34,474 nt of DNA from Tyzzerella sp. UBA1042 (GTDB taxonomy: Bacteria; Bacillota; Clostridia; Lachnospirales; Anaerotignaceae). Positions 14,977 to 23,364 of the stretch are shown here, piece after piece; the first letter of the stretch is position 1; the number at the start of each line of letters is the position of its first letter. The notes beneath the pieces are model-generated. The model saw only the letters and a program-made list of their open reading frames with translations. It did not search any database and was not told where the DNA came from. A program made the translations under genes and the position numbers. The stretch is taken from contig DCDZ01000068.1 in assembly GCA_002316675.1 (NCBI GenBank), forward strand, positions 54,142 through 88,615. The letters are read 5' to 3'.

Positions 14977-15016
14977 TTTGGAATTTGCAATGGATGCAAC
15001 GAAAGGAGAGAAAACA

Positions 15017-16396
15017 GTGCCTGTACTCTACATGGAGAAATCCTCCATTGAATCTTTAACAGAAAGTGATATAAAAGAAATTATTACTGAAAATATGTCC
15101 TTTGGAAAATTTAGTGAGCTTAAAAACTACTATATGGGTAACCATAAGTCTCCATATGTGCGAAGCAGAAAAGACCAGACTCTAAATAATCGGTTGGTAA
15201 ATAATATGGCAAAATATATTACAGACACAGCAGTCGGATATTTCGTGGGAAAGCCTGTAATCTATTCGTCAAACAACAATGAATTTTTAGAGCACCTTCA
15301 GGATATTTTTGATTACAACGATGAACAAGACCATAATACAGAACTTGCCAAAATGAATAGTATTTATGGGAATGCGTTTGAAATGCTATATATTGATGAA
15401 GAAGTAAAAATAAGAATGGCACGAATAGAGCCACCAGATCTAATCATGATTTATGAAACGGGGTATAGTTCACCCGTTGCAGCAATTCGCCTCATACATT
15501 CCAAGGACAAAAAAGGAAATTCGATTTTGAAAGCAGAGTTCTGGAATTCTTCTGAGGTGTGGTATTTTCAGTCAATTAATAACGGAAGTCTTGCGCTTAT
15601 TGACCTAGAGGAACATTTTTGGGGGGATATTCCCTTTGTTGAGTACATAAACAATGAAGAACGGATTGGCGATTTTGAGGGCATTATTAGTCTTATTGAT
15701 GCATATAACAAAGTGCAAAGCAATACGGCAAACCTCTTTGAATACAATGATGAGGCTCTTCTAAAGATATCAAAGCTCGGAGATGTCAGCACTGACGATA
15801 TTAGGGAAATGAAAGAAAAAGGAGCTGTCATTCTGGATGATGGTGGAGATGTTGATTGGTTGCTAAAACAAATAGATGACACTTCTCTAGAAAATTTCAA
15901 AAATAGACTCAGAGAGGATATGCATATATTTAGCAATGTTCCAAATATGACCGATGAGGCCTTTGGCGGGAATCTATCCGGTGTGGCAGTTTCCTACAAG
16001 CTATGGGGCTTAGAACAAATCTGTGCCATTAAGGAACGGAAATTTAAAAAGGCTCTGCAAAGGCGCATTGAGCTGATTACCCATATTCTCAATTTGCAGG
16101 GTGGAAATTATTCATACATGGATATTGAAATTCAGTTCCGCAGAAATAAACCTCAAAATATTCTTGAAACAGCGCAGGTGATAACCATGCTTGCAGCAGA
16201 TTTATCACGAGAAACAAGGCTTAAGATGCTGCCTACCATTGATAATGTTCAAGATGAGCTGGATAAGCTGCAGGCTGAAAAAGAGGATGATTTAGCTGGA
16301 TATGGCAACAATTACAGCAATCTCAAGGATTTCGCTAAAGCGTTTGATACCTCGAAAAATAATGAGGAGGTATTTTTAGATGAACATGAGGGATAG
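15017..16396 (+). CDS. Phage portal protein (SPP1 gp6-like)
   Basis: Portal of about 459 residues forming the ring through which DNA enters and leaves the head. The N-terminal region (YYMGNHKSPYVRSR, NNRLVNNMAKYITDTAVGYF) and the FEYNDEALLKI and SGVAVSYKLWGLE segments are typical of the SPP1 gp6 portal family. I choose GTG 15017, preceded by AAAGGAG at eight bases, over an in-frame TTG at 14978 that lacks a ribosome binding site. The C-terminal 60 residues are charged and helical. Its last 17 bases overlap the MuF gene. Confidence 0.9.
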   Translation: MPVLYMEKSSIESLTESDIKEIITENMSFGKFSELKNYYMGNHKSPYVRSRKDQTLNNRLVNNMAKYITDTAVGYFVGKPVIYSSNNNEFLEHLQDIFDYNDEQDHNTELAKMNSIYGNAFEMLYIDEEVKIRMARIEPPDLIMIYETGYSSPVAAIRLIHSKDKKGNSILKAEFWNSSEVWYFQSINNGSLALIDLEEHFWGDIPFVEYINNEERIGDFEGIISLIDAYNKVQSNTANLFEYNDEALLKISKLGDVSTDDIREMKEKGAVILDDGGDVDWLLKQIDDTSLENFKNRLREDMHIFSNVPNMTDEAFGGNLSGVAVSYKLWGLEQICAIKERKFKKALQRRIELITHILNLQGGNYSYMDIEIQFRRNKPQNILETAQVITMLAADLSRETRLKMLPTIDNVQDELDKLQAEKEDDLAGYGNNYSNLKDFAKAFDTSKNNEEVFLDEHEG

Positions 16397-17711
16397 GAAT
16401 TACTGGATTGAACGAGCAAAGGATAAGGTGATCTGGAACGAGGAACAGACAGATGATGTTGTAAAAGAAATCATGTTTTTTTATGATGAAGCTGCGAGTG
16501 AGGTCGAAGACCGGATTCTTGCAATGTATCAGAAATATGCTGAGGATAATAATTTGACAGCTGCACAGGCAAGGCAGTACATATCAGGCAAAGAATACAG
16601 CGTCTGGAGAAAGTCCATGGAGGAGTATCTTGCTGAAATTTCAGGTGATGCTGCTAATTCCAAAACTGCTTTAGAGTTAAATACGCTTGCTATGAAAAGT
16701 CGGATCAGCCGAGAAGAAAAGCTTCTGGCAGATGTTTATCGGAGAATGGCCGAGCTGGCTGGTGATTGTGAAACAAATCTCGGTGAGCTGCTTTCGGATA
16801 TTATTACATCAAATTATGAGCGCAGCCTCTTTAATCTGCAGGTCGGTATGGGTGTGGGATTCGAGGTTGGTAAAATAAGCGATCCAGTAATCAAAAGCCT
16901 ATTAGAGTATCCTTGGGCTAAAAAAACATTTTCCAAGGCGGTATGGGCTGATGTGGATACGATTTGTGTCACTGCAAGACGTGAAATCACACGAGGATTT
17001 ATATCAGGAAGCAGTGTTCAAAAAATGACCAAAGAAATTAATGATGTAGTTGGTAAAGGAAAATATGTGGTTGAACGTTTGGTTCGGACGGAATGCAAAT
17101 ATTTTGCCAATCAAGGAGAATTGTTATCCTATAAAGAGAATGGGATTTCTAAATATGTTTTTATGGGAGGTACAGAAGGAAGTGTTTCCTGCGATTGCGC
17201 CTTTTACAATAATAAAATTATTGATGTGGATAAGGCGGTCGCAGGTGTCAACTTTCCTCCCCTGCACCCAAATTGTTTATGCAGCATTCGGGCATACTTT
17301 GAAAAAGGGCTTTTTGAAAATAAGGATTTGGTTCCATTGGATGATAGTATCTCAGAGAAAGAATGGAAAGAAAAATTTCTTTTAGAAAAAGAAGATCAAG
17401 TCATGAAATCCCTTGAAAAAAATTTAAAAAAAACTATAATGAAAGTAGATAAGGTTACTTCAACGGGAAAACCAAATTCTACGACAATTAAGTTTTTAGG
17501 GCGTGGCGGTCAAGATGTCACATTCTATGATAAAAATGGTAAAATGGTAAAACAGGTTAGTAACCATAGCCATGGCAATCCAAAAACCCATCCTTATGGT
17601 ACGAATGGTGAACATGTACACGATATCATTTGGGAAAAAGGTAAAATTGTTGGAAGGCCTGCGAGAGAGCTTACCCCAGAAGAGCGAAAGGAGCTGAGAA
17701 CATTATTATGA
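16380..17711 (+). CDS. MuF minor head protein with C-terminal toxin-like domain
   Basis: 443-residue head morphogenesis protein. Residues about 1-310 are the MuF/SPP1 gp7 part: a helical N-terminus, LVRTECKYFANQG near 234 and the FPPLHPNCLCSIRAYF motif near 295. A helical linker (about 310-355) leads to a separate domain at about 360-443: STTIKFLGRGGQDVTFYDKN, then NHSHGNPKTHPYG and EHVHDIIWEKG. This tail is not part of the MuF fold. Its His-rich pattern recalls polymorphic toxin domains of the Ntox24 type, from memory and unverified. Temperate Firmicutes phages are known to carry MuF polymorphic toxins. ATG 16380 follows GAGGAGG. The next gene overlaps by 4 bp, as an immunity gene would. Confidence 0.85.
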   Translation: MNMRDRNYWIERAKDKVIWNEEQTDDVVKEIMFFYDEAASEVEDRILAMYQKYAEDNNLTAAQARQYISGKEYSVWRKSMEEYLAEISGDAANSKTALELNTLAMKSRISREEKLLADVYRRMAELAGDCETNLGELLSDIITSNYERSLFNLQVGMGVGFEVGKISDPVIKSLLEYPWAKKTFSKAVWADVDTICVTARREITRGFISGSSVQKMTKEINDVVGKGKYVVERLVRTECKYFANQGELLSYKENGISKYVFMGGTEGSVSCDCAFYNNKIIDVDKAVAGVNFPPLHPNCLCSIRAYFEKGLFENKDLVPLDDSISEKEWKEKFLLEKEDQVMKSLEKNLKKTIMKVDKVTSTGKPNSTTIKFLGRGGQDVTFYDKNGKMVKQVSNHSHGNPKTHPYGTNGEHVHDIIWEKGKIVGRPARELTPEERKELRTLL

Positions 17712-17932
17712 ATAAAACTGAATTAAAAGATTTGATATCGTCCCTTGTTTCGGACATCACTTTCACATATCAGCATAGAGAAGGTTCAATATGCCCCTTT
17801 GCTGCTGATAACATAGTAATATCATATGGAGCCAATGTTCTTGAATGTAAAAGTGTAAATGAAGTGATGGCCGTTAAGTTTTTTAACGGCAAATCCATGG
17901 ACGAAATTTCAAATCAAATAAGTTTTGATTAA
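17708..17932 (+). CDS. Candidate immunity protein for the MuF-linked toxin
   Basis: Small acidic protein of 74 residues (MNKTELKDLISSLVSDITFT, then CPFAADNIVISYGANVLECK). No named family recognised. ATG overlaps the stop of the MuF gene (ATGA), so its translation is coupled, and a terminator follows at once. Its position directly after a MuF with a variable C-terminal domain, before the scaffold gene, is where immunity genes of MuF polymorphic toxins lie. The role is inferred from context; it would protect the lysogen from the toxin domain. Confidence 0.65.
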   Translation: MNKTELKDLISSLVSDITFTYQHREGSICPFAADNIVISYGANVLECKSVNEVMAVKFFNGKSMDEISNQISFD

Positions 17933-17952
17933 AACAAATTTAACTGTAATTT

Positions 17953-17980
17953 AAACACCTCTTAATTGGGGTGTTTTTAT
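17953..17980 (+). terminator. Intrinsic terminator after the toxin-immunity pair
   Basis: AAACACC (17953-17959) pairs with GGTGTTT (17970-17976) around a 10-base loop, followed by TTTTATTTAT. It lies inside the late cluster, so scaffold, capsid and tail expression would need read-through, antitermination or another promoter. Confidence 0.65.
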
Positions 17981-18017
17981 TTATATCTTTTTTCAAATTA
18001 TAAGGAGGTACATAAAA

Positions 18018-18659
18018 ATGGATGATGACAAATTATTAAACCCTGCTGGAAATTCTTCAGCTACGGAAGAAGGCACTGGTGCTGAAAAAGAGACTCTGAA
18101 TGCATTTCAAAAATTTATGAAGTCTCTTATGGGTGGTGAAAAGGATGATCCTGCTGACAAAGGAGATCCAGCTGACAAAAAAGATGAGCAGAAAAAGGAT
18201 GAAAGTAAAAAAGATGAGCCTAAAGGCAAATCATTCAATGAAGATGATTTAGCAAAAGCACTTGAGGCTGAAAAGGTAAAATGGCAGGAGGAACAGAAGG
18301 AAAAAGAGCGTCTTGCCAAATTATCACCTGAGGAACGGGAAAAAGCAGAAAAGGCAAATTCCGAAAAAAGGATTGCTGACCTTGAGCAGCGGTTGATGCA
18401 AAAAGACTTAAAGGAACAGGCCGTAGCAGACCTATCCAGGGACGGATTTCCGGTGGGGCTCTCGGAGCTTGTAAGCGATACCTCCAAAGAGGATATGTCA
18501 GCTTCTTTGGAAAAAACAAAAGAAATTTTTAAAACTTGTCTTTCCGAGGCCATCAACCAAAAGTTAAGAGGTAAAACTCCTGCTGGCCTTGGTGATGCAT
18601 CTCATGCCGAGAATGCATTCAAAGACCAAATTGCGAAAAATATTAGAGGAGGGTTTTAA
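18018..18659 (+). CDS. Capsid scaffolding protein
   Basis: Highly charged helical protein of 213 residues, mostly Glu, Lys, Asp and Ala. A low-complexity segment lies near residues 48-72 (PADKGDPADKKDEQKKDESK), followed by a predicted coiled coil with LSPEEREKAEKANSEKRIAD near residue 95. It resembles the DUF4355-type scaffold proteins that precede major capsid genes in Firmicutes phages. ATG 18018 follows AAGGAGG. The C-terminal region is probably the capsid-binding part. It comes after a terminator and before the major capsid gene by 2 bp. Confidence 0.82.
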   Translation: MDDDKLLNPAGNSSATEEGTGAEKETLNAFQKFMKSLMGGEKDDPADKGDPADKKDEQKKDESKKDEPKGKSFNEDDLAKALEAEKVKWQEEQKEKERLAKLSPEEREKAEKANSEKRIADLEQRLMQKDLKEQAVADLSRDGFPVGLSELVSDTSKEDMSASLEKTKEIFKTCLSEAINQKLRGKTPAGLGDASHAENAFKDQIAKNIRGGF

Positions 18660-18661
18660 TT

Positions 18662-19591
18662 ATGGCAAATGTAATTGAGACAGCTGCAATTTTTCAGGAA
18701 GAACTGGATAAAGCAGCAGTGGAACTGGCTACTTCCGGCTGGATGGAGCTGAATGACAAGCTTGTCAAATACAATGGTGGCTCAGAAGTCAAAATTCCTA
18801 AGCTCACCATGGATGGGCTTGCCGATTATGATCGGGACAATGGGTTTGTAGAAGGCTCTATCAATCTTTCTTACCAAACGAAAGAGTTGACCATGGACAG
18901 AGGTCGTAAATTCACTTTTGATGAACACGATGTGGATGAAAGCAACTTTGTTTTAACTGCTTCTACAGTGATGGGAGAATTTCAGAAAGCCAAGGTGGTT
19001 CCTGAAATTGATGCATATCGTTACAGTGCGATTGCAGCAGGAGCAATTGCCAAGGAGAGAGCTTCCGGAGGCTATACCCCGTCGGAAAGCGATATTTTGA
19101 AAAAGCTTTATTATGATATTGCCCGAGTGCAGGATGTTGTTGGTGACGATACGCCGCTGATTATCACTATGTCAACGGGTGTAGCTGCAATTTTGGATAT
19201 GTCAACGCAGCTGGGCAAGAGCATTTCAGTAGTAGATTTTTCTCAAGGTGGAATCAACTTTAAGGTAAAAGCATTAAATGGCCAGCATCCGATTATCAGA
19301 GTAGGTTCGGGCAGAATGAAGACGGCCTATGTATTTAATGACGGCACAACCAGTGAGCAAACGGGCGGCGGTTTCAAGGCAGCAGCAGGTGCCAAGGATA
19401 TCAACTGGATTATTTGCCCTAAAAATGCGCCGATTGCAGTTTCCAAAACTGATAAAATGCGTATCTTCGATCCTAGTAGCTATCAGGATAAAAGAGCGTG
19501 GGCAATGGATTACCGCAAATTCCATGACCTTTGGATTCCCGATAACAAGTGGGATTCCATTTGGGTAAATGTGAAGGAAGCCTTGGCTTAA
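18662..19591 (+). CDS. Major capsid protein
   Basis: 309-residue coat protein. The start MANVIETAAIFQEELDKAAV, the motif GGSEVKIPKLTMDGLADYDR and a DRGRKFTFDEHDVDES segment resemble Firmicutes phage major capsid proteins with the HK97-like fold. ATG 18662 lies two bases past the scaffold stop, with AGAGGAGG upstream overlapping the end of the scaffold gene. No protease gene is near, so maturation cleavage is not expected from this cluster. Position between scaffold and head-tail connectors fits the assignment. Confidence 0.88.
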   Translation: MANVIETAAIFQEELDKAAVELATSGWMELNDKLVKYNGGSEVKIPKLTMDGLADYDRDNGFVEGSINLSYQTKELTMDRGRKFTFDEHDVDESNFVLTASTVMGEFQKAKVVPEIDAYRYSAIAAGAIAKERASGGYTPSESDILKKLYYDIARVQDVVGDDTPLIITMSTGVAAILDMSTQLGKSISVVDFSQGGINFKVKALNGQHPIIRVGSGRMKTAYVFNDGTTSEQTGGGFKAAAGAKDINWIICPKNAPIAVSKTDKMRIFDPSSYQDKRAWAMDYRKFHDLWIPDNKWDSIWVNVKEALA

Positions 19592-19604
19592 GGAGGAATC
19601 TAAA

Positions 19605-19880
19605 ATGATTGAATTAATCCGAAATAATGTGGTTAAAGTTGTTGACTCTGAGGTAAAGGCTGAAAAGCTCAAAGCAAAAGGCTTTGAGCTTTTATCTCCC
19701 TCTGCTCCTGATATGCCGGAAGGAAAGAAGTCGGAAGAGCTGTTCTATTGCCCTCACTGCAATAAGCCCTACAAAACTAAAAAAGGCTTAGAGGATCATA
19801 TTGCAAAGGAGCACCCTGATGCAGGAGGTGATACCAGTGGAGGAAATTCTGCAGAGGATAACACTGGAGGTACTCAGTAA
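19605..19880 (+). CDS. C2H2 zinc-finger protein of the head module
   Basis: 91-residue protein. Residues 1-30 (MIELIRNNVVKVVDSEVKAE) are a short basic/acidic module. Residues 47-70 form a C2H2 finger: Cys49, Cys52, His65 and His70 in a C-x2-C-x12-H-x4-H pattern. The C-terminus is a Gly/Asp/Ser tail with GGDTSGGNS. Eukaryote-like C2H2 fingers are uncommon in phage head modules; the role might be a head decoration, DNA-binding or assembly factor. ATG 19605 follows AAGGAGG. Its last 44 bases overlap the connector gene. Confidence 0.78.
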   Translation: MIELIRNNVVKVVDSEVKAEKLKAKGFELLSPSAPDMPEGKKSEELFYCPHCNKPYKTKKGLEDHIAKEHPDAGGDTSGGNSAEDNTGGTQ

Positions 19881-20199
19881 TTTAGGCCTTACTGCTGATA
19901 AGGAAAGCTCTGCGAAAAGATACGCAAAACGAGCAGTAAATCAAATTCTTATTTTCTGCAATAGAGACGACCTTCCCCCACTCTTGGAGGATGTGGCAGC
20001 ACAGATTGCTGAAGATATGTTAAAGGCTGATAGCGTTGCAAAAACGGAGTCAGAGGTGTCCTCGGTCACCAGAGGAGATACCAGCATCAGTTATCGTGAT
20101 AAGTCCTCCTCGCTGAAGGATACACTTTCGTTTATGAAAAGCTATGAAAAACAGCTTGTGCATTTTAAAAAGATGAAATTGCCGGAGGACAGGCCATGA
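19837..20199 (+). CDS. Head-tail connector (adaptor) protein
   Basis: About 120 residues, helical, starting at GTG 19837 with GCAGGAGG eight bases upstream; an earlier ATG at 19801 has no ribosome binding site. The pattern EEILQRITLEVLSNLGLTAD, then KRAVNQILIFCNRDDLPPLL, is typical of gp6/YqbG-type adaptor proteins that dock under the portal. The start lies inside the zinc-finger gene, and the stop overlaps the next gene by 4 bp. Confidence 0.78.
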   Translation: MEEILQRITLEVLSNLGLTADKESSAKRYAKRAVNQILIFCNRDDLPPLLEDVAAQIAEDMLKADSVAKTESEVSSVTRGDTSISYRDKSSSLKDTLSFMKSYEKQLVHFKKMKLPEDRP

Positions 20200-20558
20200 A
20201 TGAAGCTGATATTTTAGCATTGACCTATACAGATTCATGCACCGTTTACAGGCCATTTAAAAAAGTGAAAGACAACGGTGAAAGTACTTTTGAAAATGGT
20301 TTAGAGGGAAATAAGGTATATGAGGATATTCCTTGTGCCTTATCTTCTCCCAGCGGTGGAAAGCTTCAGCAGAGCAGCAGCACTGCAAAAATTTCTACGG
20401 ACTATCTCTTGTTTGTACGACCTGAAATTAATATATTGCCAAATGATACGGTTTCGGTCATTCGCCTCGGCAAGCAGTTTGTATTGACTGCCGGACTTGC
20501 TGACCGTCAGCCGTCTCACAATAATGTGCCTATGAAGCTGGGAAAGGAATATGCATAA
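20196..20558 (+). CDS. Head closure protein (YqbH/XkdH-like)
   Basis: 120 residues with beta-rich segments (TDSCTVYRPFKKVKDNGEST, DYLLFVRPEINILPNDTVSV) matching the SPP1 gp16/YqbH-type stopper that closes the head after packaging. ATG overlaps the previous stop, and its own stop overlaps the next ATG (TAATG), as expected in a compact connector cluster. Confidence 0.78.
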   Translation: MNEADILALTYTDSCTVYRPFKKVKDNGESTFENGLEGNKVYEDIPCALSSPSGGKLQQSSSTAKISTDYLLFVRPEINILPNDTVSVIRLGKQFVLTAGLADRQPSHNNVPMKLGKEYA

Positions 20559-20959
20559 TGGGAAAAACAGAATACTCCTTTGATGGCTTGGACGAAATGG
20601 AACAGCGGCTCAGCAAGATGATTGAGCAGGAATACCCTGCTGCGTTTAAAGAAATGGTGAAGAAAATCGCTTATGATCTGGAGGGGAAGGTGAAAGAAAA
20701 TACCCCCAAAAAAACTTCCCGACTTAGAGATGCATGGACAGTTGGGGATATAGTCAAGCGTGGTGATGAGTACTATGTGGAGGTATATAACAATGTGGAA
20801 TATGCCGAACCAGTGGAATACGGTCACAGAACCAGAGGTGGGAAAGGCTTTGTAAAAGGAGCGCATATGATGGAAATTTCCCTTAGTGAGGTGAATCAAC
20901 GACTTCCCAAGTATCTAAAAGACTGGGTACGAGAATTTGTTGAGAATCATGATCTATAA
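20558..20959 (+). CDS. HK97 gp10-like tail component
   Basis: 133 residues with the HK97 gp10/XkdI pattern: FDGLDEMEQRLSKMIEQEYP, ENTPKKTSRLRDAW and YAEPVEYGHRTRGGKGFVKG. The family works at the neck/tail completion step. It partly overlaps the following frame; the next gene has its own ribosome binding site beyond this stop. Confidence 0.85.
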   Translation: MGKTEYSFDGLDEMEQRLSKMIEQEYPAAFKEMVKKIAYDLEGKVKENTPKKTSRLRDAWTVGDIVKRGDEYYVEVYNNVEYAEPVEYGHRTRGGKGFVKGAHMMEISLSEVNQRLPKYLKDWVREFVENHDL

Positions 20960-20969
20960 GGAGGCTGAA

Positions 20970-21410
20970 ATGAATCCTTACTTATCAATCAAAGGCAGCT
21001 TAAGTACCTTACTCAAAGGTCTCTACCCTGCATTTGATGTTTTTTTTGAAGAAATTTCTAAAACTGAAGAAGATGATTTTCAGAATGAGATGGAAGATTA
21101 TTTCTTTGTTGATATTATTCCTGTCAGCAACGTCACCTTGGGTAAGAGTTTTACAGAAATGAATTTGGTAATTGATATTGCAGGACACATCAAGGCAGAA
21201 AAAAATGAAGAATATTTAATTATGGCCGATGCCATAGACAAAGTAATCCGCCCTGTTTTTCATTTTGAAGACAGGGCAATTACTGTTGCAGAAACTAGTT
21301 CCAAAATTGTGGATAGAGTGCTGCACTACACCTTCCCTCTTGTTTTTGTTATTGCGAAGGAAGAAGAATACACTGATCCCATGATGGGTGAGCTTGATGT
21401 TAAAATTTAA
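20970..21410 (+). CDS. Tail terminator-like protein (XkdJ/YqbJ position)
   Basis: About 146 residues starting MNPYLSIKGSLSTLLKGLYP. ATG 20970 follows AAGGAGG; the earlier in-frame start at 20937 lies inside the previous gene. Charged and beta-rich (DDFQNEMEDYFFVDIIPVSN), it occupies the position of the tail completion protein between the gp10-like gene and the sheath gene. Function mainly from position. Confidence 0.72.
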   Translation: MNPYLSIKGSLSTLLKGLYPAFDVFFEEISKTEEDDFQNEMEDYFFVDIIPVSNVTLGKSFTEMNLVIDIAGHIKAEKNEEYLIMADAIDKVIRPVFHFEDRAITVAETSSKIVDRVLHYTFPLVFVIAKEEEYTDPMMGELDVKI

Positions 21411-21427
21411 TGAAAGGAAGTGACACC

Positions 21428-22489
21428 ATGGGCTTACCAAGTATAAACATTATTTTTAAAACGAAAGGTGTTACCGCCATCCAAAGAAGTGCCAGAGGAA
21501 TTGTTGCTTTAATTATTAAAGATGATACCGAAGGTGGAAGTCCATTGGAGGTCTTTAAAAGTGTGGCGGATATTGATTTTACAAAATATACAAAAAGAAA
21601 TTATGAGTACTTGAAACTTATTTATGAAGGCGCACCAAGCAAAGTGATTGTGATTCGGCTTGCGACTTCGGCAACAGATTATAATGCTGCTCTTCGGCAG
21701 CTGAAAAATCTTCGGTGGAATTATCTCACAATCCCGAGCATTGATAGTGAAAATTTAACCATCGTTTCAGCATGGATAAAAGAACAACGGAGTGCTCAAA
21801 AGACCTTCAAGGCCGTATTACCAAAGTGTGTCGCAGACCATGAAGGCATTATTAATTTTACAACCGATACTATCGAAAGCACCTTATCTGAAACGGCATT
21901 CACTACTGCGGAGTATTGTGCAAGAATTGCCGGAATACTGGCAGGGTTACCCCTTTCTCGTTCCTCAACGTATTATGTTTTTCCGGATATTGTATCAGCT
22001 GCTGTCCCAGAAGACCCCAACGAAAGAATTGATAATGGTGAGCTGATTATTGTTTATGACAGTGAAAACTATAAAATCGGCAGAGGTGTTAACAGTCTTA
22101 CGACCTTTACCACAGAGCATGGTCAAGAATTCTCTAAAATCAAAATTATGGAGGGAGTTGATCTCTATAATGATGATATCCGCAGTACCTTTGAGGATTC
22201 CTATATTGGCAAATACAGAAATGACTATGATAACAAGCAAGCATTTGTTGCTGCTGTAAATGCCTATAATAAGGCTTTGGAGGGTGATGTCTTGGATAAA
22301 ACCTATGACAACAAAACAACCATTGACGTAGAAGCACAACGCCAGTACTTAGAAAGCAAGGGCATTGACACCTCTGAGATGGACGATGTCGCTGTGGCCA
22401 AAGTGAATACCGGAGCAAGGGTTTTTGTAGCTGGAAACATAAAATTTGTGGATGCCATGGAAGATTTGGATATGGTGAATCACATGTAA
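21428..22489 (+). CDS. Contractile tail sheath protein (XkdK-like)
   Basis: Sheath subunit of about 353 residues. GLPSINIIFKTKGVTAIQRS at the N-terminus and the ending KVNTGARVFVAGNIKFVDAMEDL are typical of XkdK-type sheaths. ATG 21428 follows GAAAGGAAG; the start at 21410 has none. Presence of a sheath shows the phage is (or derives from) a myovirus. Followed by the tail tube gene after 12 bp. Confidence 0.92.
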   Translation: MGLPSINIIFKTKGVTAIQRSARGIVALIIKDDTEGGSPLEVFKSVADIDFTKYTKRNYEYLKLIYEGAPSKVIVIRLATSATDYNAALRQLKNLRWNYLTIPSIDSENLTIVSAWIKEQRSAQKTFKAVLPKCVADHEGIINFTTDTIESTLSETAFTTAEYCARIAGILAGLPLSRSSTYYVFPDIVSAAVPEDPNERIDNGELIIVYDSENYKIGRGVNSLTTFTTEHGQEFSKIKIMEGVDLYNDDIRSTFEDSYIGKYRNDYDNKQAFVAAVNAYNKALEGDVLDKTYDNKTTIDVEAQRQYLESKGIDTSEMDDVAVAKVNTGARVFVAGNIKFVDAMEDLDMVNHM

Positions 22490-22501
22490 GGAGGAAAATT
22501 T

Positions 22502-22942
22502 ATGGGAGAAAAGGTCAGGGGCAATAGAGTCCTCACTGGAACCTATGCGGAGGTTTGGGTAGATGGTGATAAGATTTTTGAATGCTCCAAAATTGAGCAA
22601 AAAATTACTGCAAATCGTGAAGATGTGCAAATTGATATTGATGTGGACAGTAAAATTACAGGACTTAAGGGAGAGCTTACTTTGACGGTGAAAAAGGTGT
22701 ATAGCCGTTACCTTGATGTCTTTGAAAATTGGAAAAAAGGCATTGATCAGAGAGTGCAAATTATCAGCAAGCTCGAAGATCCAGATGCTACGGGTGGTCA
22801 AATGGAGCGATACTCTACTGATAACTGTTGGTTTAATGATTTACCACTGGTTAATTGGGAAAAAGGCAATCTCGTAGAACAAGAAGTCTCCGGTGGGTTT
22901 ACCCCAACAGATATGATTAATTTAGATAAAATCTCAACATAA
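22502..22942 (+). CDS. Tail tube protein (XkdM-like)
   Basis: 146 residues forming the inner tube. GTYAEVWVDGDKIFECSKIE and DVQIDIDVDSKITGLKGELT match the XkdM tube family. ATG 22502 follows AAGGAGG. Between sheath and chaperone genes as in PBSX. Confidence 0.92.
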   Translation: MGEKVRGNRVLTGTYAEVWVDGDKIFECSKIEQKITANREDVQIDIDVDSKITGLKGELTLTVKKVYSRYLDVFENWKKGIDQRVQIISKLEDPDATGGQMERYSTDNCWFNDLPLVNWEKGNLVEQEVSGGFTPTDMINLDKIST

Positions 22943-22959
22943 CGTAGGAGGACAATAGT

Positions 22960-23364
22960 ATGAGTGATACAAATCAAATTTTTTCTGCATTTGCCCAAAA
23001 GGCTGCACAAAGGCTTGATGATAAAAAGGTGATGAAAAAAGCTCGCCTATATATCCCAAGCTTGGACGAAGAGATTACAATTCGTGGTTTAACCCAAAAA
23101 GAAGTCATTGAGTGCATGAATACTGAAGATACAGACACCGATCCTGATCGCAGTGACAACTATACAATCTATCTTTCTGTGTGCGAACCGAATTTAAAGG
23201 AGATTGCAAAAGAGTTGAAGGATGCAGGGAAAATTATTGAGTACATAGATGTTTGCAACATTTTTGATATGCATGAACGTGCTTCTATTGCTCGGGAGAT
23301 CATGAAGCTGTCCGGTGTAATCGGTGAGAAGAAAGTGGCTGTGGTAAATGAATTAAAAAACTAA
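22960..23364 (+). CDS. Tail assembly chaperone, upstream frame (XkdN-like)
   Basis: 134 residues in the zero frame, starting MSDTNQIFSAFAQKAAQRLD and ending NELKN. It resembles XkdN-type chaperones that coat the tape measure during tail assembly. The stop is directly preceded by the slippery heptamer A AAA AAC, so a fraction of ribosomes should shift to the -1 frame and add about 55 residues from the next 165 bases. ATG 22960 follows TAGGAGG. Confidence 0.88.
   Translation: MSDTNQIFSAFAQKAAQRLDDKKVMKKARLYIPSLDEEITIRGLTQKEVIECMNTEDTDTDPDRSDNYTIYLSVCEPNLKEIAKELKDAGKIIEYIDVCNIFDMHERASIAREIMKLSGVIGEKKVAVVNELKN
23355..23361 (+). promoter_or_regulatory. -1 programmed ribosomal frameshift site A AAA AAC
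   Basis: In the zero frame the codons TTA AAA AAC are followed by TAA. The heptamer A AAA AAC fits X XXY YYZ, and the -1 frame is then open for about 55 codons. Sheathed and long-tailed phages use this switch to make the two chaperone forms. Confidence 0.8.
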
